Source of the DNA: Ypsolopha sequella
Lineage: Eukaryota > Arthropoda > Insecta > Lepidoptera > Ypsolophidae
Direction: 5' to 3'
DNA: 64,000 nucleotides
Assembly (NCBI GenBank): GCA_934047225.1
Contig: OW203989.1
Location: 10,267,977-10,331,976, forward strand
The translations under genes and the position numbers were made by a program. Each line of letters opens with the position of its first letter. The first letter of the stretch is position 1. A model generated the notes under the pieces. The model did no database searches. It was not told the DNA's origin and worked only from the letters and a program-made list of their open reading frames with translations. Shown piece by piece: positions 32,001 to 47,000 of the stretch.

Positions 32001-35000
32001 ATTGTAGGCAGGACAAGGAAAGCGGGCTTTCATGTTAAAATATTGGTTGGAGCCAGGATTCTCACCTGCAGCAGCACCGGCGAAGATGATGAGGTAGCCG
32101 ACGAAGGTGCCGGTCACCAGCATGCCGGTGTCAGGTTCCGTGTTGTAGCTGTGGTAGTGGAGCGCCACGCAAGAACATGTTAATGCCTGAAATAGGAATT
32201 TAATGATTTAGTAGTTGGAAAATCATCATAGCACATGTCACTCGACTATACGAACAACTTTTACTATGGAGCTAACCCTGAAATAGAGTCTGTTGAGTGC
32301 CGTAGAGGGGTCAAGGCAAGTCGATTTTTTTCTTATTGGAGAGTCACTCATATGTATTGGATTTCATTGACTTTTTGGTATTTCATTAAAAGATCCATTT
32401 CCTTATCGTAATAAGAATAAGCTAACCGAGTAGATATTGGTATCGATTCGGCATAACACGTCTTAACTTATTTGACAGAACTAACCTTATTTTAAGCGTC
32501 CTGTCTTTTTCTTTCTTGATCGAAAAGACAAGGACAGAATGCTTAAATTAAGTTTAGTCCTGTCAAATAAGTTAAGATGTGCTTCACCGAATCGGTACCA
32601 TTGGCTGACTTTCTTAGATTTAAGAGATTGATTTCCCGCCATCATATTGACCTCCCTTGTTGTGTTTTACTCCATTTAATGAATTTAACCTACTGCTTCG
32701 TCGTTGATGCGTCAATGAATTATGACGTCAATAGAGTAGTATTTGGCTGCTACAATCATTCTTTCTTCTCCTCCCCGGGTGACGTTGATCTTTATTTTAT
32801 GGCGACGCGCTGTTGAGCATTATTCACACTTATCGAAACACTAATGTGACAATATCACAAACATATTGCTTAGCACTTCAGGGTTATCAGGGTATAGAAT
32901 CCATGACATAACGTAAATTCTTAACATATTTTAGGAAAATATATGGCATAGCGGGATCCAGAACAAAAGGATTTTCACTATACAGTACTCCTAAAGTAAT
33001 AATGCGCATACAAATCTATATATAGGTTATATGGACCAAAGAGTGCAAGTTGATGTCGCGTACCTGGATTTCAGGAAGGCATTTGACCGTGTCGATAATG
33101 ATGTTCTGCTTACAAAATTATGTCAAATCGGTTTCTCACCCCGACTTTTACAGTTTTTTGCAAATTATCTTGGTGATCGAAAGCAGTTTGTTAAATATGG
33201 TTGTTTTGTATCGAAACCATACGTAACGCGTTCAGGAGTGAGTCAAGGATCTGTTCTTGGACCACTTCTATTCATTCTGATGATTAATGACCTTCAGGCT
33301 GATCTGAGTCATGCTTCGTGTCTTTTATATGCAGACGACCTAAAACTGATATTGGGCATTGAGAGCCATGATGACTGTGATCTCTTACAGGCTGATTTAA
33401 ATGCAGTACAGTTGTGGAGTATCAGAAATAAGTTGCACTTCAACTTGGAAAAGTGTAGCGTCATTTCATTCACTCGCTCCCCTCAACCAAAACATGCTAG
33501 TTACAGCATGGGAGACGTAACAATCGCGCGTGTATTCTCTGTGGGGGACCTTGGCGTTGTCTTCGATGCTCAATTAACTTTCCACGAACATATTGTTGCA
33601 CTGGCAACAAGCTGCTTCAAGAGGCTTGGTTTTGTGATAAGAAATAGCAAAGATCTGCAGAATACGAAAATTGTACAATTGCTTTACACAACACTTGTAA
33701 GAAGTAAAATTGAAGCGAGTGCCATCGTTTGGAACCCGCACGAACAGACATATACTCTCTTGATTGAAAAGGTTCAAAAAGCGTTTCTTCGGTATATGTA
33801 CAAGCGTAAATATGGATATTATCCTTTCATGTACCCTACCCTTTTTCTTTTAGGTTCACTTGGGTTTAACTCTTTAGAAGTTAGGCGTAACGTTGAGCTG
33901 CTGATTGTGGTATGTCGCATGCTGCGCGGGAGCTCAGACTGCCCGCAGCTCGTGAACGCTGTAGCGTCATTATTCGCGCCGGACAAATATACGCGCGCGC
34001 GTCACCACCACCTGCTGCACGTGCCCATAGTCGCGACCGAGGCGCGCCGCCACTCTCCGCTCCCGCGAGCTCGCAGTGCTCTTAACTCGCTGCTGTCAGC
34101 AGAGCCACAGTGTGACCTGTTCGCTGACTGTTGGATGGATGTTTATCGGGAGTGTTTGAAGTTCTGTGAGATGAAGCCTGCATGAGACTTATTTTTTAAT
34201 TATGTTGTTTTGTATTTTGTTTTGTTATATTGTTATTTACAATATGTATTTAATGTTGTAGCACTTATTCATTTGTATAGCGCATTGGGCTACTGTCATG
34301 TTGTACAAATTTTGTGTAATAATAAATAAATAAATAGCCGAGCGACCGGACGTACCACGTGACATTATTGAGTGTGTAAGGAAATACGAACTTTGCCGAA
34401 CAGTGGCGAAGATTTGTATGCGCATTGTAATGCTTGGGAGTACTGTAATGTACCGCGCGCGTCAGATCAAAATACTCGGAGCGCGGCGATGCTAACAGAG
34501 TGCCCCTCCTAAAACCTGTGATTCTTTCCGAAGCAGCTACAATATTCTTTATAGCAACCATTTCATCTTATAGAGCAGCAAGTGGTTTCACTTGTTTACA
34601 CATTTAAATGTTTACTATAATTTACGGTTGGAATTCACGTCGCGCTGTCGCGCAGTGCCAGCTTCAGCATCTGTGTCGAATTTAGAGGCTACGACCGTAA
34701 AAAGGCAGGCAAAAAGTTTGAAAAAAAAAGGGGGTAGGTACCTGTCTCCGCCTCGCTTTGTAGCTATGCACTTTTACAAAAATAAAATAGTTCGAGTTAT
34801 GACAAGAATTGTATCGTAACTACAAAATCATTCCTTTTCCATTTCTAATCAGTACTTACATCTTCTTTCAGGCAGCAACAAATCCCTCATACATAACATT
34901 TCACTCATAAAAGTATGATCATGGACGTAGTGAGCAGTGGCGGCTGCACCTTAAGTGCGCTCGTGCGCTGCACTACCATTTTAAATCTTATAAATTGTAC

Positions 35001-38000
35001 CAAACCTTCTACCTATACCATACACCTATGTAAAAAATATAAACTTTCAAAACAATGACCTATACCTATAACAATCCATACATTTTACACAGAAATTACA
35101 TATCTGATTACAAGGTTTTGATATTCGAGTTAAATAAAATTAAGCTGACCTGTTTTGCTTTCTACTGCAAAAGAATTAGATCTTATTTTTGCTTGAACAA
35201 AAACGACCCCGTGCGCTCGGTAAAGCGCACGATGCGATCTCTAACAACTTCTATGAAAGACGATGTAAACCGCCCGGCGCGTGAGACCTCAGATGCTTAG
35301 TACAAATTGTATGGCGTTTTTAGGATAGATTCGTGCGCTGCACGGAGCCGGAAATTGCCGAGAGAATACGAAAGACTCTCGCTTGGGCGACGACGCGACG
35401 TTTGGCTCTCGGATGCATGACCCGACGCCTTTTGTTTGACCTACGAACTTGTCATTTTAGAGATGAAACGGATATCCGGTTACTATCCGGTATCCGGCCT
35501 ATCCGGCCATATTTTTGGTATCCGGTATCCGGCCGGATAGTAGTTAGTATCCGGCCGGATACCGGATACTTAACTCAACATACAAAAAGTCGTTTAAATC
35601 ACAAAATAGTTGTATCAATGATTGAATAATCTAAATTCTAATACATAAAGTGAATAAGAATTGAACTATGGTAGATAAAGACAAGCTTTACATCAATTGT
35701 TGGGAATAAACGTTTATGCTTTTATTCATACATTACATCAGCTTCTTTTGCTCTCACAATATACCGAATGTAACTCAACGTATCTTTTAATAAAAACAGA
35801 TGGTCATACTGAAATCATACTAAACAACTTTTCCAAAGAAACATACTTGTGGAAATAAAAAAATATTTTCATGTTTCAAAAAATATTTTTGAAAACCTAC
35901 TGTATATTTTGAAAGGGGCACTGGGCGGGCAGGTTCAATTTTGTTTTTTCAATATGTTACTTTGGAAAATTTGTTCAGTATGAACAGTATAATACGCGGT
36001 TTCATTTAAAGATACCTGTCCATTTATATCCAGTATTCACCACTCCAAGGAGACAAAAGATACATATTTACAAATTTCGTTAGGATCGGAAATTGTTTCG
36101 CGTTTGCAAACCAGCATTTTTATGATTGTGATACGATCATTTAGAAATGATCTTCATTTAAAAAATGTACGAATAATCTCGCCCACTTGCACCCGCACGC
36201 ACCTTGGTGCGTAATATTTAGACTTGCTCAATTAGTGCGAAACGCATATCTTGAGCCGGATATCCGGCCGCCGGATATCCGGCTATCCGGCCTATCGCGT
36301 CGCCGGATATCCGGTATCCGGTATCCGGCCAAATCACTATCCGTTTCATCTCTAGTCATTATTACTTTTCACGCGCGCTTGCGGTGTTATTTTGATTAAT
36401 TTGTGCGTGATTAATTATTTGTTAATCTAACAAAATAGTGAATATTAAGTAAAATTATTTGAAAATATTTACTAAACCCATGCAGTGCACCACCGGTTCT
36501 CTGACATACCAGCCGCCACTGGTAGTGAGTATGATATGAAATAAAATTCTAACACAAAGTTGTGAAATCTGATAAACTTGGCGCTACGGAAAAAAAATCG
36601 ACACTTTAAGGACTTGTATATCTACTTCAGTAAATAATGTATAGTTTTGATAAATTTGTATTTTATTTTTGGATTCTTTTTCTAAGGATCTGTTAAAACA
36701 GAAACGCGATTGGAGAAATTCGGCTCGATAGAAATATTTATTGAAATGAGGTCCTTTTCGACACCAATTCTCCTGGTTTGACAATTTAGAATGACATATA
36801 GACTGCAACTATATTTTATGTTTTAACAGTATCTAGGACCTGTGGTTCTACCGCGTAATTCTCATTTTCATCAACATCAACTTGAGATTGAAATTTGTCG
36901 TGCGTGCGACGACGCCCTCCTAACATGCCATCTCTTTTGCACGCGTTGAATTTCGCATGCATTTGCTTGAAGTTGATACAAATGAGAATTACGCGGTAGA
37001 GCCCCTGGTTAAACGAAATTTTGATAGCAACTTTAGTAAATTTTATATTAATAAAAACCGACTTTTTGCTACTTTTCCACGAATCCGTCCCTCTCGCACT
37101 GAGGATTTTTTCGCATATGGAGTAACAGGGACGCTAAAACTTTTACATATCGCCTTAAAGGTATAAATAGGGAGTAATAACCGTATTTATTAATTACCGT
37201 ACCCACAATATCAATGAAGAAGCATTGTAATCAAGGCATCATAGTAAGGGGTGACGTAATGCAACTCGTTCTATTTGAAGATACTCGCACACATCATAAT
37301 ATAAATGACGAGGGCAGCGGGCTGTGTGCCGATGATGTCACCCCTATACAGTCAGTCGTTCCAGTCCGACCTACAAACTTGTTTGAACGAAGGAAATCAG
37401 CCTTTATTTACAAACAGATAAGATCTTACAAACCTAGTAGGACCCGTTTTATATTTACCGATTTCTGTATCTAGAGGTCCTTACGTGACGAGGCCGACAT
37501 CTTACCGAGTACGTGTGACAAACAAGACCTTGTGGCAAATTTTGTGTGCCATTTTTCAATGAAAACAACTACATTTTTATGTCGTTTTTTGTATAAAATT
37601 ACGTAATCGTTTTACTTGGATTACGATTGAGCGTGTTTTATTCTGCCAATGTCACCGTTGATTCATTTATTGTTTCTGAATGAATCACATTTACAAATTT
37701 TTGAGTTCCGTACCGTAGTAGAATATACATATCTATCGAATTAGGCTAGCCTGTAAGGATAGATGTTTGTGAATAAATAAATAAATAAAAATAAATAAAA
37801 TGAAAAAAACCCTATTACTAAGCCTTCGCTGTACGTCCGTCCGTCCGTCACTCACAGGGATCTACAGCTTCACCCGTAAAAGGTAGCCCGTTGAAATTTT
37901 CACAGATGTGTTATTTATTATCTTATTATAGGCTCAACTACGTAATAGAAAAATGTTAAACCAAAGAGTAGTCTCCATACAAAAATGTATGAAAATTAAA

Positions 38001-41000
38001 GATGATCAACGTTATTTGTTCCACCTCTCTCTATCTTAAAAAGGGTGACACAGACAAGTTTAAAATAATAATGGTCAGATTGTTGTACAGTAAAAATCAC
38101 ATCAAGTTATACTAAATTATCAGAGGGTGCCACATTTTAGCGCCTCGTTTTTTGTCACAATTTTTTCTATGGTATTTAATTATTTATATTTTTTCAATGC
38201 ATGTGCTCGTAAAGGCCCACTTTTTATGCATCAAAACCGAACAAAAAGTCGATTATTTTGCCCTAGGGCTTTATTATTATTATTTTTTTTTTATTTATTT
38301 ACAATGGTTGGCTAACCTGCAGACTTTCCTGTGTACCATAGATGTTATACTTTTTTTTACACTGTTTAACGGCTCTGGATACAGTCTTTTTGAGCCAATT
38401 ATAATTTAAAGTTCACAAGATTATACTTGTTTTCATTTCCTCACACTATGCATTGAAAAACGTAGTATGATACACGGGCGTAAAAGCAATAAATTACTCG
38501 GTTACGTTTAAAACACTCGCTACGCTCGTGTTTTAAATCGTCCTCGTAATTTATTCCTTTGCGCCCTTGTAGCATAAACTACTATTATAATTTACCGTTA
38601 TGTTTTTAGGGTTCCGTACCCGTATAGTGTGATGGTACGAAACCCTTTGTGCATCTGACCCGCACTTGGTCGGTTTTTTCGGTTCCGTAGTATTTTATTG
38701 TATTCACAACTGTATTATCCGACAGCTTTAGGATAAGACCTTTTAGAACTGAGAACAAATTCAATAAAGTATAGTATAGATAGACCACGGATTTAGAACA
38801 GAGTATGTATAGGGGACGCCTTTGACAAAGAGCAATCAGATTAAGATTAAAATAAATAAAATGAGTAAGTTCATGTTATGAGTATATAAGTATGTTCTGA
38901 ATAAAGGCATATATTACATGGTATATGGTGGTGGTGGTTAACAGGTGCTAGAGCTGATGCCGGGCTCGACTATGGAGGTACCACCATCTTACTTGGAGAC
39001 TCCCTCGAAGTAATTCGGGGGAGAGTAAGAGGACAGCTCACAGGCAAAAAACCAGGAGGCCCACCATGCCTAGGACCGATGGATGGTGGTATATCCATCT
39101 CTAATAGCCGGGCCTTATATGGAACAGGCTGGTGACGGGCAGCGGCGTCACTGGTGCTAGGGTTCCGGCACCGCGCTCACCAACCCGACTGCCCAGCGTG
39201 TGTGAGTATGGGCAATTCTTCCAGGATGACCGCCGGGAGTGGCAAAGTCCTGGAAAGGCGTATGTCCAGCAGTGGACGAACTAGGCTGATAGATGATGGT
39301 ATATGGTATAGACTTTAGAATGAAAAAAAAAAAATGCAGTTGAATTGAGAACCGCCTACTTTTTTTGAAGTCGGTTAATAATGTGAATTTCGTGTTATTG
39401 TACCGGTTAACATTAAAATAAATAGGTATGTAAATTATGATCTTTCAAGTAAGTTTTGAGACTTATTTTAGGTAAAATACCGGTAATGACAGTCAGCATT
39501 TTAAATCAAGTGCCTTTGCTTTTAACGTTTTATTTTATAGGAAAGTTTCACTGACCGTTTTTTAGGGTTCCGTACCCAAAGGGTAACCAACGGGACCCTA
39601 TTACCGAGACTCCGTAAAAGTCTGTCTGTCCGTCTGTCACTAGGCTGTATCGCATGAACCGTGATAGTTAGACAATTGAAGTTTTCACAGATGATGTATT
39701 TCTGTTGCTGCTATAACAACAAATACTAAAATACAGAATAAAATAAATATTTTAGGGGGCTCCCATACAACAGACATGTTTTTTTGCCGTTTTTATAGAT
39801 AATGGTACGGAATCCTTCGTGCGCGAGTCCGACTCGCACTTGGCCGGTTTTTGTTCTTATTATAACCGTGTTAGGTCCCACACACACCCTTCCCCCGACA
39901 GTATCTTCATATTATCTTGGCTTGAGTTGCAGCACAATAAACACATGATGCCATTGTTCATTACGATGACATGCTTAAGTCGCGTTAGTCACAGCTATGT
40001 CTGCTTAATATTCATTAGTAGATAAACATTACGAAGCGGACGATGGTGGACATTCTCCGTATTTGTTACAAAATAAAAAAGAATATACCTACATTATAAT
40101 TAAATTATTACAAGACGAGGTTGACCATTAGTATACAAGGTGACTTTTTGATCATCGTCCAAATTCATACTGGTGGCTTAGTAAGTGATCAGTATCATGC
40201 ATCAATAACAATTTTGGTGAAATTCGTAAAATGAAATTTCGACTCCCCATAGTGATTCACTCGGGACTGGAACTGAATTTATATGGGAAGGCGAAATTCA
40301 ATTTTACTAATTTCACAAAAATTGTTACTGATCCAAGATACTGAACACTTATCAAGCCTCCAGTATGAATTTGGACGATGATCAAAAAGTCACCTTGTAT
40401 AACCAGTGTGATAGCAAGACTGTAGCAATACTAGTAATTACAATTCTCTGTAGTGTTTTTATTTATATATTACTGTTATCCACATTGACACATTAACATT
40501 TGAGAACTGGCATAGACATTTCGATATCGCGATGAAAAGTGATTGCAACGCCATCTAGTGTGCATTACCAGATCCGTTTGATTATAATATAAGTTGAGGA
40601 GTTCCAGAAGGCACTGATGTGCTTGAAGATTTTTCCAATGTATGGACAATAGTGTCGATTCGGTTCGGTGTAACACGACTTAATTTACTTGACAGGACTA
40701 ACCTTATTTTAAGCGTCCTGTCTTTGTCTTTTCGATAAAGAAAGAAAAAGACAACGCTTAAATTAAGTCTTGTCAAATAAGTTAAAGATAAAAGATATCT
40801 ATTTGCATAAATTGTGGTTGTGGTACATAAGTTGTTATAAATTATATATAGTTCAGCACAATTTGCCCAAATAGGCATGCAAAATTTAAAACGGTAAGAT
40901 TATATTATTTTACAATTATAATAGGATAAGTATTAATTCTATATTCTTAATTTTATACAATAATAATCTCTCTAGGTCTAAGATCTATAAACTCTTTAAT

Positions 41001-44000
41001 AGAATAAAAACATTTTACAGACAACCAGCTAAACAGCTTGTTCTTAAATAAGCGAGTAGGTAGTTCTGGTAACTTGTTTAAAATTTTGATTTGCATAAAA
41101 TATGTACTTCTTTGACAAAAATCAGTTCTGTATTGTGGTGTAATTAAATTATTAGGGTAACGGGTATTAAAACTATACTTGTCCGAATTTTTCGAGTACA
41201 AGTTTTGGTGGGATTTCGCGAAACATGCTATTTCGTAAATATAAAGACTCGGTAAGGTTAACAGTTTATGTTTAGCAAAGTGGGGCCTACATGAATCTGT
41301 GGGGGCGATATTGCAGATGGCACGAATACATTTTTTTTGTACGACAAATACTCTATCTATATCTCGGGCATTATTACCCCAAAGAATAATCCCATAGCGT
41401 AATAACGACATTACATAGCCATGATAGGCTACAATTGCTGTTTTTAATTTAGAGTTTCTCTATAAGCGATATAATGCATAAACAAAACTTTGAGAAATCA
41501 ATCTTTGAGAAAATTTTATCTATATGAGGAACCCATGTTAAATTTTGATCTAATATTAATCCTAAAAATTTCGTTTCTTCTATTTTTTCTCCATTACAGT
41601 ATATTTTTTATTCGTTAATTGAATATATTTTGTTTTATTTATGTTTATTCTAAGGTTGTTGTTATGCAGCCAGTCTACTATTTTACGTATATTATTATTC
41701 ATGTCATTTTCAAAATTATCTTCGTTTTCACAAACATTTACTACAGAGATATCTTCGGCAAATAGAATACATTTATTAACAATGGCGTCTGGGAGGTCGT
41801 TGATATAAATCAAGAAAAGAAGGGGTCCTAGGACACTACCTTGTGGTACTACAAATTTATTTGTTTCTTCTGCTGATTTATATACATACTATATTTTCAT
41901 GTTTGTTATTTATTCTATTAATCTCTACAGTTTGTTTCCGATCATAAAGATAAGTATACAACCAGTTTATACATCTCGTAAACCGTAAAGTTCACATTTT
42001 TTAAATCGTGTTACACCGAATCAACACTACAACTACTAGGGAAACAAGACTTTTGACGAGATATACCTATATATAATAATAACGTCTGACATAAAATCGG
42101 TTACGTGCGAGTCTGACTCGCGCACCTAGGGTTCCCTTAATTGGTCGGTTTTGGGGAAATTTTGGGAAGTCAGGAAAATGGTATTTAAAATCTTGCCCAT
42201 GAATACGATGAAAAAAAGCCGGTCAAGTGCGAGTCGAATAGACTTATCCACTATGACTTATATTTTCATGGGTAAGCAGATAGCGTTGGTAGTATTTTTA
42301 CATAGGTAAAAGTTTTAAAATACCAAGTACTTACAGAGATATTAACAATCAAAGTTTTAAGTAAAATTAATGTACTGCTAAACGCCCGCTGAAATGAGCG
42401 CGTTGCCCTCTTGACCGATTTGACGTCACACGACTCTACCGTGTGCGGACGCTCTACAAATTTTATGCTTTGTTTCTCGTTTTTAGGAGTTTAAATCAAA
42501 GGGTTTAGAAAAGAGGACTTTTTGAGAAAGTCATTTAGTAATTTGGCAATAATTTAAATCTAAACTTATTTTAAATACAGGTTTTATTTAAAACAATAAG
42601 TTATACAGTTTTTCATAATTTATGTAAAGCTGAGAAAACACTTTTTTAAAATCTTTTTATATTTATTTTTACTTATTTTGCCGTTTTTTTGCCATTTTAA
42701 GTTTCGTAAGCCTCTACCGGTATTGTGTTAAATATATTCGGTATTAAATACGCGCAAGTTCTGGTTCCGTAAAAAATTTTGTACTTTGGCACAACATATC
42801 TTTGTAATAATTTAGATTTGCTCCGAGCTGGACAATAAAGTGTTTTATTAACCGTCAAATGAGATTATTGAAATGTTTCATTGCGATAAGATATTTTAAT
42901 TTTACGAAAAAAAGTCGACCGTTTCATAAAAAAATGCAATGCCGCTCGTATGGAAAGGCAGATTTCTTTTTCGAGATTTCAGGTTTGGCTCCATAGTAAA
43001 AATTGTTCTATACCAGCGTTTCTTAACCTGTGGTCCGCGGAACCCTGGCGGTCCACGAGCATATGTATGGGGGTCCGCAGCCTAATCTAGTAATAGATTA
43101 GGCTATTACTAGATTATAATCTCAGTAGTAATATAAACCCAAATATCAATAATTTATCCTAGACAAACAAGAATTACTCAAATAAAAATATGACGTAATT
43201 CTCGGCCTTGTTTGCTTGATTTCAAAATTATTTTTCAAGTAAAGAACTGTGACCAAATTTGGCCACTTCCCGCCTAAACGTAAATTGGTTTTATTTTTAG
43301 CAGCAAAATGATGATATGGATTTACAAATGAAATTTACCCTAATTATTTAAAAAAAAGATTTTTCCTACGCACTGATCGCAGCAACAGAGCACTTCGGTT
43401 TTGTCATCATATCGATCTGGCGATGCCTGCGCACATCACTGATCGTTTTTCTAAATCATTTACGGTCAATGTAGTTCGGCTTTGGAATGAACTTCCGCAA
43501 ACCCTCAGAAATCTTCCTTCTGTGTCCTCTTTTAGATTTAACCTGAAAAATTATTAACTTTCATCTCTCTGACTAGACTGACTATGCTACTTTATTTATA
43601 TGTATGTATTTGGGTAAGGCCACCAATTTTGCCACAAATCGCGAAAAAGTGTCGCAGAATTTTTCGCGACGGTGACGTAAAATTGACGAAAAATTTACGC
43701 TACGGTAGCGTAAAAGTGACGAAAACTGGTAGTGAAAAATTATAAAGTTTGGATTACACCAAACACAATATCAAAATAAATGTAACAGTTTGTTTTCAAA
43801 ATTTGCATTTAATTTTATTAGAAATAGTTATGCCATTGCAAGAGAGGCCAACTTGTGAATTGTCATCCTGAATTAATTGTGATTGTGTTCTATATTTTTT
43901 ATTATTTTCTCTCTATGTTGCCCGCAACTTTTCTTGTTCGCTTTCGTTCATGGTAGCTTTTTTTTTTCATTATACTGTTTTAGCACTCTTTCGGAACCTC

Positions 44001-47000
44001 TTTTACATTTGATTATACATTTGACTTTTCAGCCGATGCGATGTTAGAGGCATCTGTAAATATAAGAAAATTATATATTAGAGTAGCTTTCGCATTTATA
44101 ATATTTATTTTAATTATATTTATTTTAATTATATGTAATCATAAAGACAAACAAGTCTAATATATTTAATTTTTATCCTACATGCAAAGAAACTTTAAGC
44201 TCTTTAGGTAAATAAATCAATAGACCGCCGTATGTAACCAAACCTTTAAAATGGTATCGAAGTTGAGGTGTCGTAAGAAATACGTCACCGGTGTCGAATA
44301 AGTGTCGAAAAAGTAGCGAAATGGTCACGGTAGCGTAAACGTAAACAAAGATTACTTGCAAACCACTGAATGTAAGTCTTTGTAATCATCAGTATTCAAA
44401 ATTGTACGTTTTTGGAACCTAGAGCACTATTAGTATCAGTAAAAATCTGAAGCTTACCTTGGTAAATGTGAACAAAACGTGTTTTTCAAGCCACTGTCTA
44501 TGCGCACGCACAACAAAGTTGACTGATCTACTGACGCAATATGACAGTTGGAGCTATTATTATTTATTTTATAATGAGCGTTAGTGTAGCCAGTCGTAAA
44601 GAAATACAAATCACAGAACTCAGCTAAAAACTTGAGACAATTAATGGTCGCGTTGTACTAGTGACGAAAAAGTCAGAAATAACGTCAAATTATTCGAGCA
44701 CCAAAAACACATAGAGAGAACGGTTGTATTCTTTTGCCAAACATATAAAACACTAGCCAATTATATGATGATGCCGTGGAATTGAATATTGAACATCTAA
44801 AACGGCTAGAAGTTTTGAAAATTTTGATCCAAGTTAACCGCCCCCAAATTTCCCCTGCTGTTTTTACTCTAAAATCCCCCATTTTTGGGGAAAACGTGGA
44901 AATTGCTCAGCTGTAGAACGGTATTCTGTAACTTTTACCACTTGCCATATTAGACAATGAGCTACTTAATTCGATAAAAATGCTTCAAAACTGTAGTAAC
45001 TTATATTTTTAGAGAAAATTTAATGGACATTTCCGAGTAGGGCAAATGTGGCAAAATCCGTGGCTTTACCCATTTATGTATTTGTGTATGTATTAGTATG
45101 TAGTGTATTATATTAAAATATTAGGCTTGAAGAAGATTATTTTTCTTTTTGCACAAATATGATACTTGTCATTTTTTTTTCTTTCTCGACACCATCGGTT
45201 GACTGGAAGAAATTTCTTTAAGGAATAAGTCCGCCCTTGCCTTTTATTATTCTGTATTCTGTGTTTTATTTTAATTTTTCTGTGCAATAAAGTGTTTATT
45301 CATTCATTCATTCATTCATGACAGTGTATTTAGTGTATAATATATGGGGCCAAGCAGCCAAGGCGGTTGGGCGTTCACCTTTATAAAATAATGAATTTCG
45401 TGCGTGTCGAGAAAAGAGGGGTCCCGAATCAGTTGGTGTGAGGAGTGTTTCTACCGCCTCTGAAACTCCCTCGAGGGTATATGTCGTGACAATATATCTT
45501 CAATCATCTAAATAAGACCACACCAATTAACTAATGAGGTAATAAGGCTAATAAGTCATGCCATGACAACTCAGGATGTCTAGGACATATCCATTATCTG
45601 TAGCTGTAACAGAACAGGCCCGGCACTCCCAAAAAGATTCGGTCGATCGTTTATCGTTCGAGCATAAGTCCATCTCTGACGCACGCATAGAGGGTGATAG
45701 AGATGGATATACGACCGAACGATATTCGATCGAATTTTGTCACTTCGGAGTAGCCCTCCTGCTGTAAGCATAAGTATGTGGCTTACTCGCCTATGTCGTC
45801 TAGTAGTTGAATGTCGGCCTACTAACCCGGAGATCGTAGGTTCAAGTTATGTTGGGGAGTTCGCTCTGCCCACCTTGATTGTTGTTTCAAACTATTCCTT
45901 GATTATTTTTCTCTTCGGAGTCCTCGCAGCAAAATAAAAACAACCAAACAACTGCACAAATTGCTTTCCAAATAAAAGTTATCGTTTAAGTTTGTTCCAT
46001 TATTGGACTTTAATGACATTATGTGACCGCTTATTTCGTTTTGTTTATTTGTTTTGAAACATAATTATTCTCAATTCGTTTATTGTAAAACATATATTGA
46101 TTTTTGATACCGACCTTCCTTTTAACTAGTCTTAGGGTTGGTAAAAAAATCAAATGATTTAGGGATGTCGTCAAAAAACTATATCCGATACGGAACTGAC
46201 TATGTATTACGTTATTGTGCAGTTCATTTCCATCTTGTAATAATGATGATTATAAAAATTTCTTGATGTCTTAATAAAAAAAAACTCTACCAAAAGCACA
46301 AATAATAACAAAAAAGAACAAATAATATTTAGTAAAAAGCTTATTTCTTGGTATAAAAGGCTACTTCAAAATTGTTGTATTTTTTATGGTACTATTATAT
46401 TAATATAATTTTTCCCAAAAATAACAGTAATTAACAGCTTTTTTGGACTGACTTACGAATTGATTGCATTTATTTGTTAAAAGGTAATTTACATCTCAAG
46501 AAGTCAATATTTTTCCTTGAAAAGATCCTTGAAAATGAATATTAGCAATGAATGGTAATAAATGATCATGACCGCCAAAATGCAGTTAAGTTACTAATAG
46601 TATGTAACTTCCTTTCCAGAATGGTAATTTAAAATGAGGTTAACCGCCACTTCCTTTCCTGTATAATCTAAGTTTATTTACAGCTGAAATGCCAATAAAC
46701 GAATGAACGAATGAATTTATTTCAGAAAGAAAGTACATAATGTAGTATTTTTGTGCGTTACATTATTATATTATTATGTATATACATTTAATTTACTAAC
46801 CTAAATAATATACATAATTAAATATATTAGACATTAATGCACATAATTATTACGGGTATCAAGGGTCGAAAACTACACACCGTGCTAGTAAAAAAACTGT
46901 TTGACGGTCATGTAGTTCGCCGTTCATAACCTTTAATTGGTTTGCATTAAGTGTACATAGTATTTTAAATAAATAAATAAACAAGTTTGTACATAATCAT

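Noticed and set aside
31875..32168. 97-aa minus frame containing exon 2 sequence
   Set aside because: Only the 32066-32168 part is real; the remainder reads through the donor GTGAG into the intron.
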